Shown in pieces: positions 23,929 through 32,363 of a DNA stretch of 64,000 nt. Source of the DNA: an uncultured Allofournierella sp. (lineage in GTDB: Bacteria; Bacillota; Clostridia; Oscillospirales; Ruminococcaceae); the NCBI GenBank assembly GCA_944382705.1, contig CALWNE010000016.1, positions 1 to 64,000 on the forward strand. Reading direction: 5' to 3'. The translations under genes and the position numbers were made by a program. How positions within the stretch are numbered: position 1 is the first letter of the stretch; each line of letters opens with the position of its first letter. The notes under the pieces were generated by a model. It ran no database searches. It saw nothing but the letters and a program-made list of their open reading frames with translations, and had not been told where the DNA came from.

Positions 23929-24606
23929 GTGCGTATTGTATACTGTATTCTTTCTGCCGTCTTGTGCGCAGCGGTTCTGGCAGGCTGCGGCAAGCCCGCT
24001 GATTCACAGCCAGACCCCACACCTACCCCAATCCCTACCGCTACTCCCGCCCCCACACCGGAACCCACCGTTGACATCAATACAAAGGGCGGCTATCCCC
24101 AGAGCGGAGACGAACTGGGCCGCATTTATATCCCCGGAACCCAGGTGGACTGCACCATTTACTGGGATGATACCAATGCAATCCTAAAAAAAGGTGCCGG
24201 CACCTATGCTGGCGCTTATATGCCTGGTCAGGGCGGCACCATCCTGGCCTGTGCCCACACCAATGCCCATTTTCGGGATCTGGAATCGGTGGAACTGGGC
24301 GACGACATTGTAATCGAAACCTACTATGGCGAATACCACTATAAAGTGGTGGACATGAAGGTAGCCCGGGAGGACGATACCACCGCCTACGACCTGGAAG
24401 CCCCCGAAGAAAACCTGATTTTGTACACCTGCTATCCCTTTGGTACCCTAAGCCGCACCTATGAGCGTTACTTTGTGTATGGCGAATTTGTAAGCGGCCC
24501 TCAAATTGTAGAAGGCACAACGGAAGAATCCGCCGGGGCTTCTTCCATTGCTTCCACCTCCGAAGCCGGCTCTGCCTCAGCGGATTCCGGCACTGTTGGC
24601 GACTGA
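23929..24606 (+). CDS. Sortase-fold lipoprotein (class B/D-like transpeptidase)
   Basis: A 225-residue protein. The GTG at 23929 follows ACGAGG and gives a lipoprotein signal ending in LAGC (Cys20). The upstream ATG starts lie inside the promoter. A Pro/Thr-rich linker (residues 28-48) leads to a sortase domain: GRIYIPGTQVDCTIYWDD, TILACAHTN with candidate catalytic His110, LILYTCYPF with Cys168, and RTYERYFVYGEF with Arg176/Arg180. Sortases join cell-wall sorting signals to peptidoglycan or pilins. Membrane attachment by a lipid instead of a helix is unusual. The Ser/Ala/Glu-rich tail (after about residue 190) is encoded across the end of a convergent LysR gene (106-bp overlap). Confidence 0.8.
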   Translation: MRIVYCILSAVLCAAVLAGCGKPADSQPDPTPTPIPTATPAPTPEPTVDINTKGGYPQSGDELGRIYIPGTQVDCTIYWDDTNAILKKGAGTYAGAYMPGQGGTILACAHTNAHFRDLESVELGDDIVIETYYGEYHYKVVDMKVAREDDTTAYDLEAPEENLILYTCYPFGTLSRTYERYFVYGEFVSGPQIVEGTTEESAGASSIASTSEAGSASADSGTVGD

Positions 24607-25529
24607 TAAAAACCCGTCACCATTCCCTGCCGATAGGCTGCCTCCTGCAAGGCCACCAGGCAGTCCCGTGCGGCAAGGCCCAGGCCGTGTTTTGCCTGCC
24701 ACAACACCACATCCCGGTTCATGCCTGCATCCGGGCAGCTGCGCTGAATCAACCCATGGCGTTTGCATTCTGCTTCCGGCAGTGGATTGGACCAGGCATA
24801 ACTGCCCCGCACCCCTCGCAGCACCTCATACATACTGGCCCGGTCATATACATGAATACGCCCTCCCCCTTGCTGTGGCGCAAGGGCAGACCGGGCAGTT
24901 TCGCCGGGTACCTGAGTTTCCCCGCGCAGCACATGGGTGTAGCTGCGCAGCTGCTGGTAACGCAGGCTCTTGTATTGTTCCAGAGGATGGGGCGAAGCCA
25001 TGAGCACACAGGGCCGAAACTGCATCAGGGTACGGCTGGCAAGGCCTGCTTTAGCAAACAGCTCCTTAAAATGCTCATCGTAAATACATTGGTACCGGAG
25101 AATGGCCAGCTGCACCTGCCCCCGGCTCACTGCATCCATTGCATCGCTGGCTTCCATCTCGTGATACTGCACTTCCAGGGCCGTGTGCTGATTCTGCCGA
25201 TTTAAAAAAGCTGCCAGCCCCCTGGTAATGTATCCGCTGTGAGGCCCTACGATGGACAGGCGCAGCCCTTCCTCCTGGTGCTGATAGATGCTTTCCAGCT
25301 CGTCCATTTGTTGAATGATGCTCTGGGCATACCGCAAAAACTGTGCGGCCTGCACGGTGGGCTCCATCCCCTGAGCCCCTCTGCGAAAGAGAGGCACCCC
25401 CAATTCCTTTTCCAGCTCCTTGATGGTTCGGCTTAAATTTGGCTGGCTAATGTATAAATTTTGTGCGGCACGGGTCACACTTCCCACTCTGCTTACCTCC
25501 AGCACGCACCGCATCTGTTGCAGATTCAT
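24501..25529 (-). CDS. LysR-family transcriptional regulator
   Basis: A 342-residue regulator. The N-terminal winged helix-turn-helix is typical (MNLQQMRCVLEVSRVGSVTRAA, LYISQPNLSRTIKELEKELG, PLFRRGAQGMEPT), followed by a LysR substrate-binding domain. The last 35 or so residues are Glu/Ala/Ser-rich and lie beyond the usual family length of about 300; they are encoded opposite the sortase tail. The start at 25529 follows GGGAGAAAATGG. It is divergent from the iron alcohol dehydrogenase gene, which is the most likely target. The effector is unknown. Confidence 0.9.
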   Translation of the reverse strand: MNLQQMRCVLEVSRVGSVTRAAQNLYISQPNLSRTIKELEKELGVPLFRRGAQGMEPTVQAAQFLRYAQSIIQQMDELESIYQHQEEGLRLSIVGPHSGYITRGLAAFLNRQNQHTALEVQYHEMEASDAMDAVSRGQVQLAILRYQCIYDEHFKELFAKAGLASRTLMQFRPCVLMASPHPLEQYKSLRYQQLRSYTHVLRGETQVPGETARSALAPQQGGGRIHVYDRASMYEVLRGVRGSYAWSNPLPEAECKRHGLIQRSCPDAGMNRDVVLWQAKHGLGLAARDCLVALQEAAYRQGMVTGFYQSPTVPESAEAEPASEVEAMEEAPADSSVVPSTI

Positions 25530-25763
25530 TCCATTTTCTCCCTTTTAAATAAGTCGTACTTTTTAAACATTTTGAACAGTCAAAAGTCATACTTTTTCAA
25601 GTATCTTTCTCTTTTGACTAATTTTTTGTCCTTATTATATCAAATTTGATATGGATTCATTTCCATTTTATATTACAATTAAGGCAAAAACAATGGTAAG
25701 ATGAATGCGTCAAGAAAATAACGACTATCCGCCGCAGAGTTGCGGCTTTCCTTAACCCAGTCC

Positions 25764-25781
25764 GTGTTAAGATTTTAACGC
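25764..25781. promoter_or_regulatory. Putative Rex operator upstream of the alcohol dehydrogenase gene
   Basis: GTGTTAAGATTTTAACGC contains GTTAA-GATT-TTAAC, a palindrome with 4-bp centre close to the clostridial Rex consensus TTGTTAANNNNTTAACAA. It lies 74 bp before the start codon. A very similar site precedes nfnA. Rex binds when NADH/NAD+ is low and represses fermentative and electron-transfer genes. Confidence 0.5.
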
Positions 25782-25854
25782 ATAGGACGGTAGTTCTTGA
25801 CTGTGTGCAGTATCAACTTGCAAAATGCATAGAAAACTTTGGAGGTAATGAACA

Positions 25855-27045
25855 ATGGCTCGTTTTACTCTTCCCCGTGATTTGTACCATGGCAAAGGCT
25901 CTCTGGAGGAGCTAAAGAACCTGGGCGGCAAAAAAGCTTTCGTCGTAGTAGGCGGCGGCAGCATGAAGCGCTTTGGCTTTCTGGATCGGGCCGTGAACGC
26001 CCTGAAGGAAGGCGGCATGGAGGTTCAGCTGTTTGAAAATGTTGAGCCGGACCCCTCTGTGGAAACTGTGATGAAGGGCGCAGCAGCCATGACCGAATTC
26101 CAGCCTGACTGGATTGTTGCCATGGGCGGCGGCTCCCCCATTGATGCTGCCAAAGCCATGTGGGCTTTCTACGAATACCCCAATGTAACCTTCGAGGAGC
26201 TTTGCATCCCCTTCAACTTCCCCAAACTGCGCCAGAAGGCCCGTTTCTGCGCCATTCCTTCCACCTCCGGCACCGCCACTGAGGTAACTGCTTTCAGCGT
26301 TATCACCGATTATGCCAAGGGCATCAAGTACCCTCTGGCCGACTTTAACATCACCCCCGATGTGGCCATTGTGGACCCTGAGCTGGCCGAAAAAATGCCC
26401 GCTAAGCTTACCGCTCACACCGGCATGGACGCCATGACCCACGCTGTGGAGGCTTATGTATCCACCTGCAACTGCGATTACACCGATCCCCTGGCTCTGC
26501 ACGCCATCAAGATGATTCACAACGACCTGGTGGCCAGCTACAACGGCGACATGGATGCCCGTGACCGGATGCACAATGCACAGTGCCTGGCTGGCATGGC
26601 CTTCTCCAACGCTCTGCTGGGTATCGTTCACAGCATGGCTCACAAAACCGGTGCTGCCTTCAGCGGCGGCCATATCGTACACGGCTGTGCAAACGCCATG
26701 TACCTGCCCAAGGTAATCCAGTACAACAGCAAGGTGGAAAGCGCTGCCCAGCGTTATGCCGACATTGCCCGGTTTATTGGCCTGACCGGCAACACCACCC
26801 AGGAGCTGGTGGATGCTCTGGTTGCTGAGATTAACAAGATGAACGCCGCTCTGAACATCCCCACCTGTATTAAGGACTACGAAGGCGGCATCATCGATGA
26901 GAAGGAGTTCCTGGAAAAGCTGCCCCAGGTTGCCGAACTGGCCATTGGCGACGCCTGCACCGGCTCCAACCCCCGCCAGCCCAGCCAGGAAGAAATGGAA
27001 AAACTTCTCAAGGCTTGCTACTACAACCTGCCCATTGATTTTTGA
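25855..27045 (+). CDS. Iron-containing (type III) alcohol dehydrogenase
   Basis: A 396-residue NAD(P)H-dependent dehydrogenase of the Fe-ADH family. The nucleotide-binding region carries VVVGGGSMKRFG and WIVAMGGGSPIDAAKAMW. The conserved segment CAIPSTSGTATEVTAFSVI follows. Metal ligands fit Asp/His in HTGMDAMTHAVEAYVS, HSMAHKTGAAF and GGHIVHGCANA. The sequence resembles butanol dehydrogenases and the C-terminal part of AdhE, so reduction of a short-chain aldehyde in fermentation is likely. The start follows TGGAGGTAATG. A Rex-type palindrome and a divergent LysR gene suggest redox and effector control. Confidence 0.95.
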   Translation: MARFTLPRDLYHGKGSLEELKNLGGKKAFVVVGGGSMKRFGFLDRAVNALKEGGMEVQLFENVEPDPSVETVMKGAAAMTEFQPDWIVAMGGGSPIDAAKAMWAFYEYPNVTFEELCIPFNFPKLRQKARFCAIPSTSGTATEVTAFSVITDYAKGIKYPLADFNITPDVAIVDPELAEKMPAKLTAHTGMDAMTHAVEAYVSTCNCDYTDPLALHAIKMIHNDLVASYNGDMDARDRMHNAQCLAGMAFSNALLGIVHSMAHKTGAAFSGGHIVHGCANAMYLPKVIQYNSKVESAAQRYADIARFIGLTGNTTQELVDALVAEINKMNAALNIPTCIKDYEGGIIDEKEFLEKLPQVAELAIGDACTGSNPRQPSQEEMEKLLKACYYNLPIDF

Positions 27046-27132
27046 TTTCAGTATTTTTGCTAAATATTTTTCAATGTTTGCCCTGGTGTATATTTACACC
27101 GGGGCTTTTTAGCGCTATAATAAGGAAGCGCC

Positions 27133-27150
27133 GTGTTAATTCGGTAACAA
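27133..27150. promoter_or_regulatory. Putative Rex operator upstream of nfnA
   Basis: GTGTTAATTCGGTAACAA contains TGTTAA-TTCG-GTAACA, with the same half-site, spacing and preceding CCG as the site before the alcohol dehydrogenase gene. One arm position deviates. It lies 58 bp before the nfnA start. Confidence 0.5.
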
Positions 27151-27207
27151 ACAACTACTACTTCGTTGTGGTATTGTATTAAATGAGAGTGAAGGAAGCG
27201 AGGCACC

Positions 27208-28050
27208 ATGTTTAAAATTGTTGAACGCAAAGAGTTGAACCCTACTGTAACAAAACTGGTGATCGAAGCGCCGCTGGTTGCTAAAAAAGCCCAGCCTGGC
27301 CAGTTCATCATCGTCCGCGCAAATGCGGACTCTGAGCGCATCCCCCTTACTGTCGCAGATTACGATCGTGAAGCCGGTACTGTAACCATCATCTTCCAGG
27401 TGGTGGGTGAAAGCACCATGGAGCTGAACCAACTGGCTGTGGGCCAGTCTGTCCACGACTTTGTGGGCCCCCTGGGCGTTGCAAGCCATCTGGACGGCCT
27501 CAAGAAAGTGGCCGTTGTGGGTGGCGGCGTAGGCTGCGCCATCGCCTACCCCATTGCCAAAAAGCTCCACGAAATGGGCTGTGAAGTACATAGCATCGTG
27601 GGCTTCCGCAACAAGGATTTGGTCATTCTGGAGGACGAATTCCAGGCCTGCTCCAGCAAGCTGATTATGATGACCGACGACGGCAGCCATGGCCGCAAGG
27701 GCGTTGTTACCGCTCCTTTGGAGGAACTCATCCAGGCTGGCGAGCAGTACGACGAAGTTATCGCTATTGGTCCGCTGATCATGATGAAATTCGTTTCTCT
27801 AACCACCAAAAAATACAATGTAAAAACCGTTGTTTCCATGAACCCCATCATGATTGACGGCACCGGCATGTGCGGTGGCTGCCGTTTGACGGTGGGCGGC
27901 GAAACCAAGTTTGCCTGTGTAGACGGCCCCGACTTTGACGGCCATTTGGTGGACTTTGACGAAGCAATGCAGCGCGGCACCATGTACAAAACCTTCGAAA
28001 CCCATGCCCGCGATAACCACTGCAACCTGCTGAACAAAACCGCAGAATAA
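27208..28050 (+). CDS. nfnA: NfnA: FAD/NAD-binding subunit of the ferredoxin-NADP electron-bifurcating reductase
   Basis: A 280-residue flavoprotein of the PyrK/sulfide-dehydrogenase-beta type. An FAD-binding barrel comes first (PGQFIIVRAN, RIPLTVADYD), then a nucleotide-binding domain (VAVVGGGVGCAIAYPIAKK) and a C-terminal [2Fe-2S] site (GTGMCGGCRLTV, FACVDGPDFDGH). With NfnB it catalyses NADH-dependent reduced ferredoxin:NADP+ oxidoreduction, balancing NADH, NADPH and ferredoxin pools in anaerobes. The start follows AAGGAAGCGAGG. A Rex-like operator precedes it and nfnB follows 81 bp downstream on the same strand. Confidence 0.92.
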   Translation: MFKIVERKELNPTVTKLVIEAPLVAKKAQPGQFIIVRANADSERIPLTVADYDREAGTVTIIFQVVGESTMELNQLAVGQSVHDFVGPLGVASHLDGLKKVAVVGGGVGCAIAYPIAKKLHEMGCEVHSIVGFRNKDLVILEDEFQACSSKLIMMTDDGSHGRKGVVTAPLEELIQAGEQYDEVIAIGPLIMMKFVSLTTKKYNVKTVVSMNPIMIDGTGMCGGCRLTVGGETKFACVDGPDFDGHLVDFDEAMQRGTMYKTFETHARDNHCNLLNKTAE

Positions 28051-28131
28051 TCTGCCTTTGCAGCACTCATTTAGCGCAGAATGCTTTTCTGCTAAAAAAT
28101 TGAATTGAGAAATCATCGGAGGAACCCTATC

Positions 28132-29535
28132 ATGGCACTGCATAATATGGACCCCAAGCGCTGCCCCATGCCCAGCCAGGATCCTAATGTCCGCAACAAG
28201 AACTTTGAAGAAGTAGCCCTGGGCTACACTCCCGAAATGGCTGTAAGCGAAGCCAAGCGCTGCCTTGGCTGCAAAAACAAGCCCTGCCAGGCTGGCTGCC
28301 CCGTTGGCATTGACATCCCCAGCTTTATTGATAAGGTAGCACAAGAAGATTTTGAAGGCGCATACCAGGTGCTGAGTGCTTCCAGCGCACTGCCCGCTGT
28401 GTGCGGCCGTGTTTGCCCCCAGGAAACCCAGTGCGAGGGCAAATGTGTTCGCGGCATTAAGGGCGAAAGCGTTGGCATTGGCCGTTTGGAGCGCTTTGTG
28501 GCCGACTGGCATCGTGAGCACAATACCACTGCACCCGCTGTTCCCCAGCCCAATGGCCACAAGGTAGCTGTGATTGGCGCCGGCCCCAGCGGCCTTACCG
28601 CTGCTGGCGACCTGGCCAAGCTGGGCTACAAGGTTACTGTGTACGAGGCACTGCATCTGGCTGGTGGCGTGCTGGTGTACGGCATCCCCGAATTCCGTCT
28701 GCCCAAATCCATTGTGCAAAAGGAAATTGAAGGCCTGCAGGCTATGGGCGTGGAAATCGAAACCAACATGGTAATTGGCAAGGTGCTCACCATCGACGAG
28801 CTGATGAACGACTACGGCTTTGATGCTGTTTATATTGCTTCTGGTGCAGGTCTGCCCCGCTTTATGGGCATTCCTGGCGAAAGCCTGAAGGGCGTTTACT
28901 CTGCCAACGAGTACCTGACCCGTGTAAACCTGATGAAGGCTTACGAGCCCGGCAGCAAGACTCCCATCCAAAAAAGCAAGAGCGTGGCTGTTGTGGGCGG
29001 CGGCAATGTTGCCATGGACGCAGCCCGCAGCGCAAAGCGCCTGGGTGCCGAGAATGTATACATCGTGTACCGCCGTGGCATGGACGAGCTGCCTGCCCGT
29101 AAGGAAGAAGTGGAACACGCCGAGGAAGAAGGCATCATCTTTAAGCTGCTCACCAATCCCATCCAGATTCTGGGCGATGAAAATGGTTGCGTAAAGGGCA
29201 TGGAATGCGTAGAGATGGAGCTGGGCGAGCCCGACGAAAGCGGCCGCCGCCGCCCCGTGGAGAAGGCAAACAGCAACTTTGTGCTGGATGTGGACACCCT
29301 GATTATGTCCATTGGTACCAGCCCCAACCCGCTGATTCGCTCCACCACTCCCGGCCTGGAAACCAACCGTCACGGCTGCATTGTAACCAATGGCGACGAC
29401 GGCCTCACCAGCCGTGAGGGCGTATACGCCGGTGGCGACGCTGTTACAGGTGCAGCTACCGTTATTCTGGCCATGGGTGCCGGCAAGCACGCCGCCAAGG
29501 CCATTCACGAATACATCCAGAGCAAGCACCAGTAA
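28132..29535 (+). CDS. nfnB: NfnB: NADPH-dependent glutamate synthase-like subunit
   Basis: A 467-residue flavoprotein of the GltD family. The N-terminal domain binds two [4Fe-4S] clusters (CLGCKNKPCQAGCPVGIDIP and CGRVCPQETQCEGKC). The FAD-binding motif is VAVIGAGPSGLTAAG and the NADPH-binding motif is VAVVGGGNVAMDAARSAKR. The end has the conserved GVYAGGDAVTGAATVILAMGAGK. It lies directly after nfnA, so it is called NfnB and not the glutamate synthase small subunit; no large subunit is present. The ATG at 28132 follows GGAGG. The longer frame (28105) lacks a ribosome site. Confidence 0.92.
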   Translation: MALHNMDPKRCPMPSQDPNVRNKNFEEVALGYTPEMAVSEAKRCLGCKNKPCQAGCPVGIDIPSFIDKVAQEDFEGAYQVLSASSALPAVCGRVCPQETQCEGKCVRGIKGESVGIGRLERFVADWHREHNTTAPAVPQPNGHKVAVIGAGPSGLTAAGDLAKLGYKVTVYEALHLAGGVLVYGIPEFRLPKSIVQKEIEGLQAMGVEIETNMVIGKVLTIDELMNDYGFDAVYIASGAGLPRFMGIPGESLKGVYSANEYLTRVNLMKAYEPGSKTPIQKSKSVAVVGGGNVAMDAARSAKRLGAENVYIVYRRGMDELPARKEEVEHAEEEGIIFKLLTNPIQILGDENGCVKGMECVEMELGEPDESGRRRPVEKANSNFVLDVDTLIMSIGTSPNPLIRSTTPGLETNRHGCIVTNGDDGLTSREGVYAGGDAVTGAATVILAMGAGKHAAKAIHEYIQSKHQ

Positions 29536-29588
29536 TAGGCCTGCGGTAGGGCCCTTGCCCTGCTGAGCCTTGGCTCTGACATACCCTA

Positions 29589-29628
29589 AGATACCCCGGC
29601 TGCCTAAAATGCAGCCGGGGTATCTTTT
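29589..29628 (+). terminator. Terminator after nfnB
   Basis: AGATACCCCGGCTGC pairs perfectly with GCAGCCGGGGTATCT around a 7-nt loop, with T residues after it. Confidence 0.9.
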
Positions 29629-29745
29629 GCGGTTGCTCTGGCCCTTTTATTTATGGTATACTCATAAGGCCCACTGCGGTGAATAAGTATGATGTTTTGC
29701 CCCCACAAGCATGGCAGGGGCGCAGGCAAGGAGGTAAAAAACCCT

Positions 29746-30501
29746 ATGGCAAAAACCAAATCTGCCGAATCAACCCCCATTGGCGGTGCCGTTATCAGCC
29801 AGCAGATTGCATTGCAGCTGCTGGAGGAAATGCGCACCGGCCCTTACCAGCAAAGCGAGCGTTTGCCCGCCGAAGTAGAGCTTGCAGCCCGCCTTGGTGT
29901 AAGCCGCACCGTTATTCGGGATGCTCTGGCGGAACTGGAACGGGAAGGCTATGTGGAACGAGTGCGTGGCATTGGCACCGTGATTAACCGGCGCACTGTG
30001 CAGCTGCCCAACCGTTTGGACCAGAAGTTTGAATACAGCACCATGATTCGGGCTGCCGGGCATGAGCCCCAGGCAGACCACATTACCTTGCAGCAAATTT
30101 TTGCAGACAGTCACCTGGCCGACCGTTTGGGCATTCCATGCGGTGATCCGGTGTTGGTTGTGCGCAAGCGAATTCTGGCCGACCATATCCCGGTGATTTA
30201 TTCCGTGGACTACCTGCCCCGCAATTTATTTGAAGGGCACAATCTGGAATTTTTGGATTTTTCTCGCCCTATTTTTGACTTATTGCAGGAGCTTTGTTCC
30301 ATTACCATTACAAGCACAATCACCCATGTGAATGCGGTTTTGGGCGACGCCAACATTCGGGAAACCCTCAAGGTGCCAAGCCACGAGGCCCTTTTGCTGA
30401 TGGATGAACAAAGTTTTTCCCGTTTGGCAAAGCCGGTAATGTATTCCCTCTCCTACTACACAAACTTTTTCCACTTTGCAATTCTGCGCAAAAAGATGTA
30501 A
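29746..30501 (+). CDS. GntR-family regulator with UTRA ligand domain
   Basis: A 251-residue regulator of the HutC subfamily. A GntR winged helix lies at about residues 15-85 (QQSERLPAEVELAARLGVSR, ALAELEREGYVERVRGIGTV). A UTRA domain follows (about 95-245), ending MYSLSYYTNFFHFAILRKKM. The ATG at 29746 follows CAAGGAGG; the 19 codons upstream in frame have no such site. UTRA domains bind small metabolites such as sugars, amino acids or histidine-pathway intermediates, and the ligand cannot be told here. It lies between nfnB and tRNA-Leu with its own terminators, so its targets are not evident. Confidence 0.9.
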   Translation: MAKTKSAESTPIGGAVISQQIALQLLEEMRTGPYQQSERLPAEVELAARLGVSRTVIRDALAELEREGYVERVRGIGTVINRRTVQLPNRLDQKFEYSTMIRAAGHEPQADHITLQQIFADSHLADRLGIPCGDPVLVVRKRILADHIPVIYSVDYLPRNLFEGHNLEFLDFSRPIFDLLQELCSITITSTITHVNAVLGDANIRETLKVPSHEALLLMDEQSFSRLAKPVMYSLSYYTNFFHFAILRKKM

Positions 30502-30530
30502 TAAACGCCCTTGTGGTTTTACTCCAAAAT

Positions 30531-30574
30531 CCCCCGGCTATGCTGTAAAGCAATTTTACAGCTGCCGGGGTTTT
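30531..30574 (+). terminator. Terminator after the GntR gene
   Basis: Nested arms CCCCGGC/GCCGGGG and GCTGTAAA/TTTTACAGC form a long hairpin with a GCAA loop, followed by TTTTG. Confidence 0.85.
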
Positions 30575-30720
30575 GTTCCTAAATTAACCCTCAAACACCA
30601 AGGCGATGCAACCTGTTTTTTGTATTTCAACAGCCTCTTTTTGTAAAAAATATTTGTTGACTTTTGGTTTTTGTTATGATAGAATAAATATCGTCGCTGA
30701 GATATGCGGCAAGCAAATAT

Positions 30721-30807
30721 GCGGATGTGGCGGAATTGGCAGACGCGCTAGATTCAGGTTCTAGTGGTAGCAATACCGTGGGGGTTCAAGTCCCTTCATC
30801 CGCACCA
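30721..30807 (+). tRNA. tRNA-Leu (anticodon CAG)
   Basis: An 87-nt class II tRNA with acceptor GCGGATG paired with CATCCGC, an encoded CCA, and a long variable arm (TGGTAGCAATACCGTG). The anticodon arm CTAGA-TTCAGGT-TCTAG gives CAG. The T arm carries GGGTTCAAGTCCC. A terminator follows directly. Confidence 0.96.
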
Positions 30808-31054
30808 AAACGAGGGTTCTGATAGCATTCAAGATGTTATCAGAACCCTCATTTTTTATAATTTTATCTGCCCATTCTTTAAAGAGCCCCCCTATGGCAA
30901 TACGCTCTCTGGGCGGTGTTGCTATTCTCTCTTCTCGAAACCTCACACTCCTGCCCAGAGGCTCTTTTGTTCTATCCGCACACTTTAGTAACCGTTCCAT
31001 CATAGATGTTTGCTCGGTATCTTGGATAAAAGTTTAAGCCTGCATTCAATCAGA
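30808..31054. other. Intergenic region between tRNA-Leu and sipW
   Basis: It holds the tRNA terminator (30812-30857) and about 190 bp of non-coding DNA. A minus-strand ORF (30761-31003) crosses the tRNA and has no ribosome site, so it is not accepted. I see no attachment-site duplication of the tRNA 3' end. Confidence 0.4.
30812..30857 (+). terminator. Terminator after tRNA-Leu
   Basis: GAGGGTTCTGATA and TATCAGAACCCTC are perfect 13-bp arms around a 13-nt loop, followed by ATTTTTT. Confidence 0.9.
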
Positions 31055-31621
31055 CTAGTTGCGGTTTTGTTTGTTTTTTTCTGCCTTTTCCTCCCAAATA
31101 CTTTTTACAAGCTGATTCAGCAACAAAATTATACATTCTTCGCCTAATAAAATCAGACCAAATTTGCTTTTGAGAAACAAAAGAATTTTACCCAAATACG
31201 GAATATGGAACAAGTAAAGCCCAACCAGCTGCCGCCGGGTAGTTTGGTAAGCGTCCGGGTGGTCCACCCCCTCCGCAATGGTGCGGTAGATGGTTTCGTT
31301 CGTCTGATTTTGCTCGGTACCATAAAAATTATGGGTAATCAAAATATCCTCTCCAAACCGATTGGCCTTAAAAGTAATGATATCGCCGGCTTGAAGATTC
31401 AGCTTCTCCTGGGCACCGAACTGACGGGTAACCACCAAGGAATACACCGGGATACGGGGTTCCATACTGTGGCTAAGCACTGTATAGCACTGCAGGCCGG
31501 GCAAAGAGTTGGCAACCTGCGGAACGAACAACTTTACCCCTATGTACATTGCCAATAGGACTATGCAAAAATAGAATAGAATATTGCATAGAATTTTCGC
31601 CTTTTTTAAAACAGGTGCCAT
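31055..31621 (-). CDS. sipW: SipW-type signal peptidase I
   Basis: A 188-residue membrane protease of the ER-type signal peptidase family. One membrane segment lies near the N-terminus (about residues 12-33) and a hydrophobic stretch near the C-terminus. The catalytic Ser lies in VLSHSMEPRIPVYSLV. ER-type enzymes use His instead of Lys as general base, and ILITHNFYG supplies it. SipW processes TasA/TapA-type precursors, and a matching precursor is encoded immediately upstream, with a terminator between the two genes. The start at 31621 is preceded by CAAGGAGATAAC. Confidence 0.9.
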   Translation of the reverse strand: MAPVLKKAKILCNILFYFCIVLLAMYIGVKLFVPQVANSLPGLQCYTVLSHSMEPRIPVYSLVVTRQFGAQEKLNLQAGDIITFKANRFGEDILITHNFYGTEQNQTNETIYRTIAEGVDHPDAYQTTRRQLVGLYLFHIPYLGKILLFLKSKFGLILLGEECIILLLNQLVKSIWEEKAEKNKQNRN

Positions 31622-31656
31622 ACTGCTGTTATCTCCTTGAAAAAGTTGTAGGATTT

Positions 31657-31697
31657 TAAAAAACCAACTACCTGATAAAAACGGTAGTTGGTTTTTT
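31657..31697 (-). terminator. Terminator between the TasA-like gene and sipW
   Basis: AAAAAACCAACTACC pairs with GGTAGTTGGTTTTTT around a 10-nt loop. On the minus strand it ends the TasA-like mRNA, so only read-through transcripts would include sipW. Confidence 0.85.
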
Positions 31698-31725
31698 AGG
31701 GGAAAATAGGAATATTTAATCCAAC

Positions 31726-32235
31726 TTAGCTGAGACTTGCTTTCAAAGAAACACTTACAGCCGTGCTCTGGCTGAATTTGCTTTTAGACCCTTCCTTGGG
31801 AATAACTTTTACGGTATAGGTATTTGCACCACTGTGATTAAAATCAGTGTCCGTAAATCCTGTGCTTGCACTGCCTTTCAGAGCTACGCTATTATGATCT
31901 GCGGTATTATCAACCAATTCAATCGTGAAATCATCAATTGTGATGCCGCTGCTATCGCTAACAGAAATTTCGGGTTTAATGGTTAAGGTATTGGCTTGAC
32001 TGTCCGTATCTGTAACAGTGATGGTAATCGTATCGCTTGCCATGCGGGTAGAACCCAAGGTGTCGGTAGTCTCAAAGGACAGCTCGTTCAGAGCTACTTC
32101 TACAGGCTTGCTAAAGGTAACGCTTGCCGCTTTAGATACTTCCAGGGTGTCCCAAGCAGCGTAGGTACCAGCAGAAGTAGCTACAACGGCAACAGCGGTT
32201 GCCAAAGACAGAATTGTAGTTTTTTTCATAAACAT
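31726..32235 (-). CDS. TasA/CalY-like protein with SipW-dependent signal peptide
   Basis: A 169-residue secreted protein. The signal peptide MKKTTILSLATAVAVVATSA runs into GTYAAWDTL, the SipW-dependent cleavage context. The mature part is Ser/Thr/Asp-rich and predicted beta-rich, like TasA/camelysin-type fibre subunits that form extracellular matrix filaments. An adjacent sipW homologue gives strong context support. The ATG at 32235 follows AGGAGG with 9-bp spacing. Fibre formation itself is an inference. Confidence 0.8.
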   Translation of the reverse strand: MFMKKTTILSLATAVAVVATSAGTYAAWDTLEVSKAASVTFSKPVEVALNELSFETTDTLGSTRMASDTITITVTDTDSQANTLTIKPEISVSDSSGITIDDFTIELVDNTADHNSVALKGSASTGFTDTDFNHSGANTYTVKVIPKEGSKSKFSQSTAVSVSLKASLS

Positions 32236-32363
32236 AACAGTGTGCCTCCTCTTATTGCGTATTCCTACAGCGAGATTTATGAAACTTCGTTTTCCCTTGC
32301 GAGTTATATTCTAGCATACTTAGAGGCACTTGAAAAATACCAGTTTTTTCATATCATGATATG

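Noticed and set aside
27799..29529. 576-codon minus-strand frame across nfnA/nfnB
   Set aside because: Antisense shadow of a conserved gene pair; low-complexity product without motifs.
30721..30807. tRNA-Leu as an integration site for a mobile island
   Set aside because: No repeat of the tRNA 3' end and no integrase gene was seen within the following 30 kb.
30761..31003. 80-codon minus-strand frame overlapping tRNA-Leu
   Set aside because: It reads through the tRNA gene and its terminator (RMKGLEPP is the usual tRNA-derived peptide) and has no ribosome site.
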